Shown here in pieces: positions 21,121 through 31,762 of a stretch of DNA of 64,000 nucleotides (within the stretch, counting starts at the first letter, position 1; each line of letters begins with the position of its first letter). Source of the DNA: Symbiodinium natans (Eukaryota; Sar; Dinophyceae; Suessiales; Symbiodiniaceae); NCBI GenBank assembly GCA_905221605.1, contig CAJNDS010000354.1:62001-126000 (forward strand), read 5' to 3'. A model generated the notes under the pieces. It was not told the DNA's origin and searched no databases. It saw only the letters and a list, made by a program, of their open reading frames with translations. A program made the translations under genes and the position numbers.

Positions 21121-21559
21121 CTGCACCCAGCGTGGGTTGCCCAGATATTTGTCTTGGCAGAGTCATCAAGATCCAAGCACGGGGCAATCCATGGAATAAG
21201 GTTGGAGCTGAAAACATCATATGGTAAGCCGTCGCCGTTGTTGCTGCTGTACTGGCAGCAAAGATAAGAACTTCGAGTGTAGCTCGCGCGGTTGTTCTCG
21301 AGTGGAGAAGCAACCGAGTCCAGCCAAGTCTGCGTTGGCCTGGTCCCGGAATATCAGTCCGATTGCTCTCGCCAGGCGTCTTCGTTGACCAGATTCGTCT
21401 TGGACTTCACACGCGCACACAAACAAATCCAAAGCAGGCCAGCATCCTGCTGCTTCCCGGCCCAGTCCCTTACACGCAACGGGTTTTGGGGGATGGCTTT
21501 GAAAGGTTGGAGGCTTGGTAGCTAAAAAGTAATCAAGCCAACTCATCTCTGAATTTTGG

Positions 21560-21676
21560 CTAGCTTCGTCCAAGCCACGCCATCCTGTACCAGACGAGGG
21601 GCTGCCACGCTCCTCTATTCGGCGCAGCCCTGGGCTTCGTCTTCGCCCTGGGAGGAGCAGCAGCAACCTTGGATAG
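21560..21676 (-). CDS. possible exon or exon continuation (locus D)
   Basis: Minus-strand sequence directly after the exon at 21,698 is open in several frames with basic Pro/Ala/Lys-rich content. A 21-base GT-AG interval (21,677-21,697, containing an in-frame TAA) separates it from that exon. The frame and the boundaries are not settled. Confidence 0.3.
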   Translation of the reverse strand, partial: LSKVAAAPPRAKTKPRAAPNRGAWQPLVWYRMAWLGRS

Positions 21677-21697
21677 CTGTTTATTTTTTCGCGAGAC

Positions 21698-21835
21698 CTT
21701 CAATCTTTTCAGATAACAATGTAGATGCAGAAAAAAAGTTCTCAATGAGAGCAAGAATCCTTTGCCCCAACGGCTGGCCATTGAGCCAGTCTTCCATGTT
21801 CTTGCCTCGTGCGGTGTCTCCGTCGCCCGTTAAAG
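21698..21835 (-). CDS. exon with hydrophobic helix (locus D)
   Basis: A 138-bp minus exon with acceptor TTCAAG/CT and donor GAAG/GTCTCG. It encodes LTGDGDTARGKNMEDWLNGQ then PLGQRILALIENFFSASTLL and SEKIE. It contains a real ATG, but the frame is open upstream of it to the acceptor, so I treat it as internal. It lies just left of the TA-rich tract and element E0. Confidence 0.62.
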
Positions 21836-21902
21836 CTTGAAGGGTAAAGAGTCAAACCATGGGGGATGGCCGGCGGCTTCCAACTCACACCTACACGCAC
21901 AC

Positions 21903-22135
21903 AGATAGATAGATAGATATATATATATATATACACATACATATATACATACACATATACCTTTGCATATTGTATACATATACATATTTACATATACATA
22001 CACATGCACACATACATATGCATATACATCTACCTTTACATATGCATATGCATATGCATACACATATACACATACTTATACGTGTACATATTCTTAAACA
22101 AATACAGATATATCTGTATCCATATATATATATAT
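21903..22135. repeat. TA/CA-rich microsatellite left of element E0
   Basis: Degenerate (TA)n, (CATA)n and (GATA)n tracts of about 230 bp, ending in (TA)n directly against the GGTCGCC end of E0. Confidence 0.9.
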
Positions 22136-24310
22136 GGTCGCCGGTCTTTTGTTAGTACGTACATTACATCGTTTTGCCTTGCTTTTTTGCACTTCTCGTG
22201 CTTGTTTGCATTGTTGCGCTTGTTTTCGCTTCTTTGCACTTTTGCACTTTTTGGTTTTTTGCACATTTGCACTTTTGTGTTCTTTTTTATGCTTGTCCCA
22301 TGCATAGAAAATCCAAAAATCATAAATCCCAAAACCAAACATCCAAACTTGCTCGGACAATGTCTCCGGCAAGTTTGGGTTTTTGGGTTTTTGGATTTTT
22401 GGATTGTGATGATTTTGCACATTCGAGGTTAGCCCATATGCATGCGCCTTTTTTTGACGAAGTATCAGGGCGGCCATTCAAAGGTACCCTTGTCAGAATT
22501 TCAATTCCGTCCTAGCTACTCGAAACGTGACTCAAAATCCTAAGTAGCCTGCTCAAAGATCCAACAAGATGTTGAAATATCCTGCTCAAAAAGCGAATAG
22601 AGGCGTTCAAGAAAGCAATAGGGCTTAGTTTCAGTATACGGCTATTGAACTACTTGGAATGCTGTCAAAAAAACAAAAAAACACTCGTTATCGCAGAGTA
22701 AGGGCGTTCATGAGATATAACCTTTCCTAAACAGTAGGTACTATCCCAGAATGGTTCTTATTTCGAACAAATGGATATTCAGCCTCTTTCAAATGCACAA
22801 AATTAAATGCAAATATAGGCGTTCTCTGTTAAAGCCTCCTTAGCCCAGGCCTGTGCATAACACATGTGCGTGTTTTTCTCAACGATTTGAATAAGTAAGA
22901 CTTTACCTGGTCTTCATATACAGAAACAGTATATTCAAAATCTTGGTGAAAATGCTACTTAGTATCCTGTGAATTTCGTATTCACGTTTCGGGTAGTTAG
23001 GACGTCATTGGAACTCTGATAGGGGTACATTTGAGTGGTTGCCCTCTTATATGCATGAGATACTTACAGGGGCTCCATATGCAAGATTGTAAAGTAAAAG
23101 TTCAACCGAGCCTCATAGCATGAAATGCGCACCCTGGAAATAAATGGACACTTCACCTCACTAGGGGAAGTCCCTGACCCTCGAGTGGACAGTTCACTAT
23201 CCCTATATTGGGCCCAAACCCTACTACTGTCTTGAATTCTTCTGTTCAACCTCTTGTTGGCTTTTTGAATAAGATATTTCAAAAGCTGAGTGGCTCTTTG
23301 AGCAGGCTAGTTAGGATTTTAATCATACAGTTTCCAATCGAGAAGTTAAGACGTTAAGAAGATTCGAGCAGGGTTTGCTGTAATAGTCACAGGTGGGCAT
23401 TGACATATTAAGAGCTTGAATTAAACGATCAGAAAATTAAAAAAACTCGTTATCACAAAGTAAAGGTGTTCATGAGATGTAACCTTTCCTAAACAGTAGG
23501 TACTAGGATCCCAGAATGGTTCGTTTTGAAAAAAAACGGATTCAGCTTCTTTCAAATGCGCAAAATGAGAGATTGGCAAATATAGGCGTTCTCTGTTAAG
23601 GACTCCTTAACAAAGGCCTGTGCATAACCCATGTACGTGCTTTTCAGTGATTTGAATGAGCAAGACTTTGCATGGTCCTCATATACAGAAAAAGCATATT
23701 CAAAATCTTGTTGAAAATGCTATTTAGTATCCTATGAATGTAGTGTTCACGTTTGGAGTAGCTAGGACGGAATTGAAATTCTGACAAGGGTACCTTTGAA
23801 TGGCCGCCCTGATAAACCGTCAAAAAAGGAGCATGAATGTGGGCTAACCTCGAATGTGGAAGATCATCAATCCAAAATCCGGACGTCCGGTCATCCAAAC
23901 ATCCAAAAATTCCAAAATCCCAAAATCCAAAAATCCAACTTTCCGGAGACATTGTCCGAGCAAGTTTGGAGTTTGGGGTTTTCTATGCGTAAGACAGGCA
24001 TAGAAAACCACACAGTGTATGAAAAGAATGCAAAAAACAACCAAAAAAAGTGCAAACGTGCAAAAGGCCAAAAAAGCCCAAAAGTCAAACAAGTGCAAAA
24101 GTGCAAAAGTGCAAAGAAGCTAACAAAGTGCAAAGAAGCTAAAAAAGTGCAAAAGCGCAAAAGGGCCAGAAAAGTGCAAAAGTGCACAAAAAACACAAAA
24201 CAGCGCAAGAAATAAGGCAAAATGCACAAACAAAAACACAAAGCACAACAAAACAGCTAGCTTTTCCTGTCTTTTTCATGTCGCGGTTGGTCCATTTAGG
24301 GAGGGTGAGC
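22136..24310. mobile_element. E0: non-autonomous inverted-repeat element in a TA tract
   Basis: The left end GGTCGCC and right end GGTGAGC each abut a TA-rich microsatellite. The left arm (22,136 to about 22,540) and right arm (about 23,720 to 24,310) are inverted copies, with near-identical stretches such as 22,340-22,370 against 23,940-23,970 and 22,460-22,530 against 23,745-23,820. Subterminal zones are packed with GCACTTTT/AAAAGTGC units. The interior holds a direct duplication of about 370 bp (22,683-23,045 and 23,443-23,815). No transposase-like frame was found; open frames over the AAAAGTGC zone are repeat peptides. The element lies in an intron of locus D. Confidence 0.82.
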
Positions 24311-24375
24311 TACATACATATATATATATATATATATATTTGTTTATTTATTTATATTAATTTATTTACATTTAA
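24311..24375. repeat. TA-rich microsatellite right of element E0
   Basis: (CATA), (TA) and TTTAT units follow the right end GGTGAGC of E0 directly. Confidence 0.9.
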
Positions 24376-24454
24376 TGTTGCACCTATTGCATTGCAGAAG
24401 AGCGTCCTTCATTCATCACATCATCTGGTTTTCTGTGACGCAAGCACGTCACAC

Positions 24455-24579
24455 CGCTCTCTTCCAGAAACACAACCCGCTCGATGAAGAGGTGCTCGCG
24501 CTGCTCCCAGCTTTGCACAACCTCCGCCCATTCTGGGAGATCCACAGATAGCTCCTGCTTCAGCTGCACCCGGCAAAAC
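24455..24579 (-). CDS. exon (locus D)
   Basis: Minus exon with acceptor CATGGCAG/G; the chosen donor is AGCG/GTGTGA, though the frame stays open to 24,384. It encodes CRVQLKQELSVDLPEWAEVV then QSWEQREHLFIERVVFLEES. The first base completes a Trp codon begun by the exon at 24,749, giving a continuous phase. Trp/Glu-rich helices suggest a globular or coiled-coil segment. The function is unknown. Confidence 0.7.
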
Positions 24580-24748
24580 CTGCCATGAGTCCTTTGTCTC
24601 TTCTTCCCGGTATCAAAAATTATAATTGGACTTGAGCTCTCGTGTGGTTAGGCTTTCGCAGGTCACGGCAAGTAAAAGTGTGCTTATTGTCGTTTTCACA
24701 GTCACAGAGCTGATTGCTTCTCCATCAACAAACCGTTAGTACATAAAC

Positions 24749-24882
24749 CATTCTTGAAACAGTCCCCGAGGCTCTTCATGTTTGCGGATCCTCTTTTCCA
24801 GGCTGGTCCTCCACAAGGAGAGGCCGGGACTTCGCTGGTGGCTTCCCGGTTTCTTGACGTCCTCCGCTGCCTTTTGCGGCTC
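24749..24882 (-). CDS. exon, charged helix (locus D)
   Basis: Minus exon with acceptor TGAAAG/GAG and donor GAATG/GTTTAT. It reads EPQKAAEDVKKPGSHQRSPG then LSLWRTSLEKRIRKHEEPRG and LFQE. The phase fits both neighbours (25,089 upstream, 24,579 downstream). Other frames are open here, but this one gives the phase-consistent chain. Confidence 0.65.
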
Positions 24883-25088
24883 CTTTCAAAAGAGTTCGCG
24901 GAGGGGAAGGGCAGGGAAGGGCTGAGGGGAAGGGCCGAGGGGAAGGGTGAGATGGGCAAGGTCAAAGTTCCACCGCAACTACGCCGCTGTAACCTTGCAG
25001 GAACGCCTCGAGACTCCAACCCCTACACCCTAACCCCTACAACTCTTTGCACCCCTTAACCCCAACACCCTAAACCAGTACAGAGCAC

Positions 25089-25153
25089 CTCGGCCTTTGC
25101 CAGGGCGGTGCCCTTGGAGTCCAGGCTTTTCGGGGAGCCCAGGCAAGGCATGG
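25089..25153 (-). CDS. exon, contains an ATG (locus D)
   Basis: Minus exon with acceptor TTTGTAG/CC and donor GCCGAG/GTGCTC. It encodes MPCLGSPKSLDSKGTALAKA and E; the ATG comes two bases after the acceptor. It ends in phase 0 and joins the exon at 24,882. It could be a start exon, but coiled-coil exons further upstream on the same strand argue that it is internal. Confidence 0.62.
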
Positions 25154-25439
25154 CTACAAACATGCTTCAGGGATCAAAGGATTCTTGTCCAAAAGGTACC
25201 TTTCGGGATCCATGGTTTAGGAGTTTAGGGTTTACAGATTTGTGGGGCAAGGAATTAAGATCGACAAGCTGAAGGTCTGGGGCTTTGAGGCACTGAGTTA
25301 AGGTTTCAGGTGTTCGTTCACGGTCCCAGAGCTTAAGTCGTAGGGTTGTTTCAACGGTTTGGGTTCCTTTCATGAACTGATGATTCGGCACCGCTGTCCC
25401 ATTTATTTTCAGGTTCCTTGAACTAACGAAGCAACACGC

Positions 25440-26340
25440 GCATTGAGCCATCTCCTGCATCGAAGCACATGCTTGCATGAATGGATGCACGGGTCCCCAA
25501 TGTCTGGCAACAAAATGGCACCCCTGGACACCCCCCCCACACCGCCGGCTGGTGCCGCCAATGGCAACAACCAGCGGCTACTCTGGTTGGTTTGCCCAAC
25601 ACACCCGACCCTGCCAATTTGCCTGCATCGTCAGTGCCCGTATTGCCCGAATGTAGACTAGACGACATACCTAAACTGCACCTCCTGTTCGAAAGATACC
25701 TCCTGCGATAATCCTTTCGTCGTCTGTCGGATTGCTTAGCCCTTGAAGAGCCCCGGACATGGACCTGAGGATCAGATTGCTCAACAAAACGGCTCCAATC
25801 GAGTACCAGAAGGGGAGAGGACAAAGAAGAGGACAACTAGCAAGTGCACCAGCGCCAACACCAAATCGGTGCCCCAACAACTCACAGCAAAGAGGTCCCG
25901 ACTCAAACGCCGCCCTGGTCATGGAAAGGAGAAGCCACTAAATAGGAGAGACCCTTGCCTCCAAGGCTTGCAAAGCAAGTTCGCCTGATCTCGCGGTGAC
26001 TCTGCTAAAACAGACATCCAAAGCCCCGACAACTCACAACGGAGAGGGGACCCGAGCTAAAAACACTAAGTTGCCACAAGCCGTCTAGAAAAAGCTCTGG
26101 TGAATCTCCCGAAGGTGCAATACGAAGAACCGGAAAGGCTACAAAGAGCAAAGCAATCACACAACCCCACTGCAACTCATCACTGCAAAGCTGAAGCAAG
26201 CAAGAATCACTTGGCAGCACAAACTAAAAGGTTAAAAGAGTTCAGACCTTCAAAACCCGGGCGTGGCCACACTCTGCAGAAGAGCGCGCAATCTCCTAAC
26301 GAACTAAGCTATTTCAAGCCTGCAAAGGCACTACTTTGAC
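25440..26340 (+). other. A/G-rich island with overlapping open frames
   Basis: This block lacks the GGGTTT-like heptamers of its surroundings. Several plus frames are open (25,481-25,711, 25,743-25,988, 25,759-25,941, 26,100-26,339). They are Lys/Gln/Asn-rich and carry no motif. A degenerate direct repeat is present: CCCCRACAACTCACARC-type at about 25,871 and 26,022. It may be a decayed repeat element or copied transcript. Confidence 0.4.
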
Positions 26341-26639
26341 TTTGCATGAATCAATATACGACTGCTACCGCAAATATTTTTGATTGCGGGTATTGTGAGT
26401 GATAGTCATAGTAATCGTAGTATCCTCCCGGTAAGCGGTGCTTCTTTAAGCCTTTTGGTCTCTGTCTCTGTCTCTCTGCGCGTGTGATCCCCCCAAGAGG
26501 GTTGCAGTGTAAGGCAGCAAACAGAAGCTGAAAGCTGCCTTTTCGTTGAGCTGGAAGTCGCGAGTATGCAAAAGCATGCAGCAGCCAATCCCCTAGACTT
26601 GTAAACTGTCCCAATCTTAAATGAAACTGAACGAAGCCC

Positions 26640-26814
26640 CGACATCTCTCTGGTGATCTCTGGCTGCTTCTGTTGTTTCAAGTGCTGTGCCTGTAGTTTT
26701 CCTCTTGCATTCGGTTTGTGTTCGGCTGCCTCCTTCCAGAGCTTCTCGCGCTCGCGGGTGATGTCCCGCTCCGCGGCCTTTGCCTGCGCCTCTCCGTTGG
26801 GGCAACTTGGGGGT
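26640..26814 (-). CDS. exon, coiled coil (locus D)
   Basis: The minus strand reads NGEAQAKAAERDITREREKL then WKEAAEHKPNARGKLQAQHL and KQQKQPEITREMSG. The acceptor is CTAAAG/ACC; the 3' boundary is uncertain. The dense E/K/A/Q heptads are typical of a coiled coil. Two other frames are open but less regular. Confidence 0.65.
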
Positions 26815-27033
26815 CTTTAGCTTTCGTGGTTGAGGACTTTGGCAGACATGGTCAAGTCCGAAATCCTAAACTCTACGGGCCGAAGCGCTTGAAGGTGCGG
26901 TGCACGTGGGGGCTTGCGCATGGGGAACTCTGAGCTCCACCCCAGGGCGAACTGAAACTCAAACACGCAAACATCTCAAATCCCGAAGCACTATCCAAGC
27001 CTTTAGTCACTGATTTCGAAAGCAGCTGTGCGC

Positions 27034-27098
27034 CTGCAGCTTCTTCAAAGTCTCGTTCTCCTTCTCGTACTTCTTCAGCTCTTCATCCAACGCCTCAA
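27034..27098 (-). CDS. exon, coiled coil (locus D)
   Basis: Minus exon with acceptor CCATAG/TT and GC donor CTGCAG/GCGC. It encodes EALDEELKKYEKENETLKKL and Q, a clear heptad coiled coil with Leu at regular spacing. If the GC donor is not used, the frame reaches a stop a few codons later. Confidence 0.72.
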
Positions 27099-28039
27099 CT
27101 ATGGGGCTTTGGGAACTGAGCCTCTAAGCTGAAGGCTTCGGAATCATTGAAGAGGGGAGCGATTCGGGAATGCAACTTTTTGCATCTGCGCATGTGTAAA
27201 CATTGTGCGCAATATGCGTCGGAGACATCATTTTTTGCCTGGCGGCCTGATGAACGAAAAGCACCAGCGAATGAATGAATAAAAAAACATTGCACATCTG
27301 GTTTTGTGCGTGAACCCATGACTTTATTTGCAAATCCACACAGATAATGAAGTGCACATGTTATGAGCCACCGCGAGAACGCCATAAATAGAGAATGAAA
27401 CTTCCACCACAAGCCGTGAACGGTTGTGCAAACGCCAATGCGAAAGATATGCGAAATGTTGATGGTTGGTGCACATGAACTAATTGTCTAAGTCTAAAGG
27501 ACATGCGCTGGCAGCATTTCAATCATTAGAAATCAAAGAAGCGTATTTAACTATAAGGGCGATAAAGTATGTTGTACAATTTTTCTCGTTCTTTGCACTT
27601 CGTTTGTTTGTTTTACATCGGGCCTCCTATTAAAAGAAGGAAATAGGGTTTGTTATTACACAACGCAGGAAATAGAAGTGATCCTTGCAAAATAAAGACG
27701 AAATATAGGTTTGCCTAAGAACAGAAGAAACAGAGGTTTTCTTACTCAAGTACACAGAGTTTTTCCTTACTACTAAAAAACAGTGGGAACCCTCACGCAA
27801 ATTTTCGCGTGGTTGCGATGTCAAGACACAGTCATGTGGGGTTGTCCGATCCTTGGGGTGTCTTTGGGTTTCTCATTCTTTCTCTCTCTCTCTCTCTCTC
27901 TCTCGCGCTGTCGCTTTGTGATTAAAGCCGTGGGGACGCCACAGCTGAAAGCCCTAGAATGCATCACATCAATCTGGAAACAACAGAAACCCGAAAGACC
28001 CTACGCCGCAAACGGCCATAAACTTCCCTAGATGCTGGC

Positions 28040-28106
28040 ATCAACATTTCCGCCCAAGGCGCGGTTAGCCGGGCACGGGCCTCTTCAGCCAAAGCAGCCT
28101 GATTGG
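28040..28106 (-). CDS. exon, Ala/Glu helix (possibly locus D)
   Basis: The minus strand reads NQAALAEEARARLTAPWAEM after an AATGAAG acceptor-like site. The Ala/Glu/Arg helix resembles the coiled-coil exons downstream. The 3' boundary is uncertain. Confidence 0.52.
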
Positions 28107-28788
28107 CTTCATTGAAGGGTCACAAGCGGTATTATTTTTCCGTCCAAATTGGGCGTGTTTATGACATATGAGACTCTGAGCTACGGCACTTGCTTAAATC
28201 CCGAATCCCTAAAAGCCCAACAACTTTCTTTGATTTGCTGCATGGTGTCTGCTCGGCTCAGGACTGTGTGTGGTTCAGGGTTCAGCGACTGGGATTTCAT
28301 GTCGTACTACTGCCGGCACAGAGCACTGGACAATCCTGAAGAACTCCAGACACTCGGTAAACACCGTTGGAACGCTACATGAATACAGCTTCTGTCCTGT
28401 TTCCCCAGTGTTGTTGCGACGCAGACGCAAAAAGCTCTTGATGGTGCGTGAGAAGCGAAAGCCCAAAGCCCTGAAGCCCTGAAGCCCTGAAGCCAAGGTT
28501 GGCTTGTTTGTATTTGTTTTCCGTCTCGGTGCAACTTCACACCAACTGCCAAACTTAATTCGCTATCCTAAATCCTGCGAGCTTTTGGGGACTGCACAAA
28601 AGATGAAAGCGCGAAGACAGGAAACAAAACAGTGAAAGCAAATGGTTGCTGTTGACTTGTTACGTGCTTATTGATTCGCTTTGCTAAATACTCTATGAAG
28701 AGCGTACCCCCCCACCCACCCCAACCCCCCTTTTTTGTGCCCCAATGAATAACAATAAACATGTATACATATCTCCAAAAAATTACGT

Positions 28789-29175
28789 ATGTATGAATTT
28801 ATTTACATACAGAGACGACCAGAAGCTTCCTTGATTGGCACCTGCTCCGCCGAGGAGGGGGGCGGCTCAGACGACTTCGAAGGCCTCCGCCCTGGTGTCA
28901 ACACCGGGGTTTCTGGAGAGGGTACTGGGTACATGGTTCGTGATGTGCGTGGATGGTGTTCTGTTCAAAATATTGTTTTGTGTGGGAACAGGCATGCGCT
29001 GGGATCCACAGATTTCCACATGTCTCCGAAGCAACCAAGCACTGCTGCAAATGCAGCCTTGAACCCTGAGAGTTCGGGCCCGCAATGTCGTGAAGATTCA
29101 TTATCTAGCTCTGAGCCTTGCACAATTTCTGTGACCCGGAATTTAGGCTCTGAGCAACTCAAAGCAACTCTTTAA
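28789..29175 (+). CDS. open frame with a spliced-looking 5' part, unknown
   Basis: The best part is an exon-like segment at 28,813-28,894 between acceptor TTACATACAG and donor CCTG/GTGTCA, reading RRPEASLIGTCSAEEGGGSD and DFEGLRP. The same frame stays open to 29,175 with Ser/Pro-rich content. Whether the segment is spliced or continuous is not clear. It is a plus-strand feature in a mostly minus-strand window. Confidence 0.42.
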   Translation: MYEFIYIQRRPEASLIGTCSAEEGGGSDDFEGLRPGVNTGVSGEGTGYMVRDVRGWCSVQNIVLCGNRHALGSTDFHMSPKQPSTAANAALNPESSGPQCREDSLSSSEPCTISVTRNLGSEQLKATL

Positions 29176-29340
29176 CCCTGGCAAGTCAGGTCCGGAACTC
29201 TGAAAATCAGCTGCCTGAAGCCCTACGACTAGGAGAGGCGCAGCCCAAACTCGAAACCCGACTCGAAACCCTAAAATGCTGAACATGTTCGTTGGGGGTG
29301 GCAGCGCCTGGAACTAGTGGAGAAATCAAAAGCCTAAACC

Positions 29341-29675
29341 CTAAACCCAAGAATCTCGCAATGGCGTGAGCCCTCCAGTTAATTTCTGCGTGATTCTCCA
29401 GGGGGCGCTGTGGGGGCAGGAACCCCAAAGATATGTACGCTGCAGAATTCTCTGGTCCGGGAGTCTTCTTGGGACTCTCAGGAGGTGCGAACGCTCCGGG
29501 CATAGTCTTCTTAATTCTCCGTGGTGTTTTTTGCAAAGATGCTCTTCGGGATTTTCTGAAGGCATACTTTGCAGGCACTCCAGGGAGGAGACCCAGGCCC
29601 TGGCCAGGTGGCCCACTGCAAGCTAATAATGTTGGCACCCTTCAGCCATCTTCAGCCGGCCAGCGACCCCGATAA
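29341..29675. CDS. region open on both strands, unknown
   Basis: The plus frame 29,433-29,675 reads MYAAEFSGPGVFLGLSGGAN and later CKDALRDFLKAYFAGTPG. The minus frame 29,207-29,638 is Lys/Pro-rich. Both are coding-like. The short GxGVF pattern slightly recalls cytochrome-b5-like folds, but is too weak to claim. One strand is a shadow of the other. Confidence 0.3.
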
Positions 29676-29859
29676 TGAAATGTGACGAGCCCTGGACCGG
29701 CAAGTCCGAGGCCACTGCTATCACGCTTGGGGAACGGAGGCAGCACGCTGACTGACAACACGCACAAGGGTTGTTTGCTGGAGGCACCTGCCCCCGCGGG
29801 TGATGCGCGATCAGATTTGTGAGCGTTTTGGGCTTTCCCGCCCCCCTTCTTTCCAGCCT

Positions 29860-29925
29860 CCCTCGCTGGCCCTGCGCCGCGAAGCTGCCACCGCGCTGGT
29901 CAGGCTGCCATCACCTGGCGTCGAA
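29860..29925 (+). CDS. possible exon, Ala/Leu/Arg helix
   Basis: The plus strand reads SLALRREAATALVRLPS after a TTTCCAG acceptor-like site. It is GC-rich and helical. No donor or partner exon is certain. Confidence 0.3.
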
Positions 29926-30769
29926 GGTCCCATGTCTACTGAAGCCTCCAACTCCATCAACCCCCGAGCACGCTCATTCAGGCCTCGGTCCCATGTTCCT
30001 ACGATCCAACTGAGAACTCGTCTGGGGCAGCTCTGCTTCAAGCATTCAGGCCTGTTGGGTTTGGGTTTCAGGGTTCAGGATTTTTGGGTGCTGGCAGGCA
30101 TGCACGGAAACCCCAAAACCCTTCCGATGCAACTTTTCCACTCATGTCTCCCAGAACTAGTCCATGATTTCCGACAGTCCCAACTTCCATGCGTTGGGTG
30201 AGTTGAGTGTGCCGCCTGAATCACATCCCAGAATACTCCAGACATAGCCCTGTGAACGGGAGGTCCAAACTCCGGCCTGAAGGTGCTGCACGACCGTAAA
30301 GCGTGGAGAAAGCATCGGCGCCTTCCCAGTGCGCACTCCTGGTGGTTGCAGCCGATACAGTACCCTCAAACCAAAGCCTTCGAACCAACAAATGAAAGCA
30401 GCAGCCTCTCATCTCTAGGACTCTGGTTTTGGCAGATTGAAGTGGTGGGGCTGCAACATGATGTCATATGCGCAGCTCCCAAAACAAGAACTGTGGAATG
30501 TTCCGGCGCCAACAAAAAATCAAGTAGGTGACACCTCCTTGCAATTGCAACTCCTAAGCCCCTGAAACCACGAATCCAAGAGTCTCCAGACCAAATTGTA
30601 TGGAATTGGCAAAGTTCATTCCCAGCGACCAAAAACTCCACGAATAATCCAATTTCGTGCGCACCTCTTAAGAACATGTCCAGGCAAGACTGACAATGTT
30701 GAACCCTCAATTGAAGCCCGACTTTCTGCCGTTCTTGCCCAACCCCCCTGCCCCCCCGCCACCCCAGTC

Positions 30770-30840
30770 CGCGGTGGCGAGGTGCGCCGCGGCGCGGAGC
30801 TGGGAGCTGACGGAGCGGGGGAGTGGAAGTAGGACCTGCC
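30770..30840 (+). CDS. possible exon, Ala/Arg-rich
   Basis: After CACCCCAG/TCC the plus strand reads SAVARCAAARSWELTERGSG. It is coding-like and GC-rich. All plus frames are open for some distance, so the frame is provisional. Confidence 0.28.
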
Positions 30841-31340
30841 GCACTTTGGCTCAGGGCGGTTGCAAGATGTTGTGTGCATGTGGGCCGGGGCATTTTGGAT
30901 GGCTTCATTTGTGGAAGGCTTTGGGAGTATGATTTTTTCGGGTTTGCTGGAAAGGTCTGTGATTTTTGGGCATTTCAGAGCTGTGGGTCTAGTTGAGGCG
31001 AGGGCGACAAGACCTTCTCAACTAGCTTTGCCGTGTTATTGGTTGAGTTTTGTCATCTGTGCACTCTTGTCGATGCAAAATCACAGCCATCCAGCTCTTG
31101 CTGAAGGATTTCGAGCTTCGGGCTTCAAGAGCCATCAGGCGATGGGGCTTTGGGCGCGACACGCTGGATTTCACCTCCTAGCCTGCATTTTGGTCTTCAT
31201 AGAAAGTCCCCCGTTCCCATGCTCCCAACCCTAAAACCAAACCCCGCCAGCCACTGTTTGCGAATTAGGGGGCGCCCCTAATCTTGAAGGCTTTACTGGG
31301 TGCAGAAGTAAGTACACCTCGGTCTCTGTATTGTTGATGT

Positions 31341-31460
31341 TCATGCCGATTTCCGGGACGGGTGCCGTTCGGAGTGCATCTTCTTGCCACAGAGAAGTCG
31401 GCGCCTCACAACATCTGAGGTTGGCGGCTCGCCCTCGATCTCGTCAACGCCGAGGTCGTC
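31341..31460 (-). CDS. terminal exon, 39 residues and stop (locus E)
   Basis: Minus exon after acceptor CCCATCAG/GAC, ending in TGA at 31,341. It encodes DDLGVDEIEGEPPTSDVVRR then RLLCGKKMHSERHPSRKSA. An acidic start and a basic tail make it strongly protein-like. It is the likely 3' end of locus E. Confidence 0.68.
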   Translation of the reverse strand, partial: DDLGVDEIEGEPPTSDVVRRRLLCGKKMHSERHPSRKSA

Positions 31461-31698
31461 CTGATGGGAACTCCAGGGCCCAAAGATGCCCAAATAGTCC
31501 AGTAGACCACCGATTCCATACAATAGTCTTGGAACCCTGGCAGCCCCACGTGCATCCTAGCACCCCAAACCTCCCCTACATAATCCGCTCAAGGCCGCAA
31601 GACCTCTGGGCCCAATACTCACTTCTGAGAACTGGCCAGGTTGAGAGGGCATTCTCTTCCAACGTCTTCCAACAAAAGTCTCTTGCTCTATGGCGCAC

Positions 31699-31762
31699 GT
31701 TCCTCGAAGTCCAGATCCAGCGCAACGTCCCGGCAGTCCCAGGGTACGATGTCGGCCCAGTC
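31699..31762 (-). CDS. exon, acidic (locus E)
   Basis: Minus exon with acceptor CCTTACAG/GAC and donor GAAC/GTGCGC. It encodes DWADIVPWDCRDVALDLDFE and E. Both splice signals are good. Its end phase does not match the 31,460 acceptor directly, so a small exon may be missing. The family is unknown. Confidence 0.65.

Noticed and set aside
23796-24241. Lys/Ala/Cys-rich ORF within E0 that might be a transposase fragment
   Set aside because: It consists of AAAAGTGC-type repeat translations and has no catalytic motif.
29433-29675. Similarity to a cytochrome-b5-like/MAPR domain
   Set aside because: Only a short Gly-rich pattern fits; the opposite strand is equally open and no heme-binding pattern is clear.
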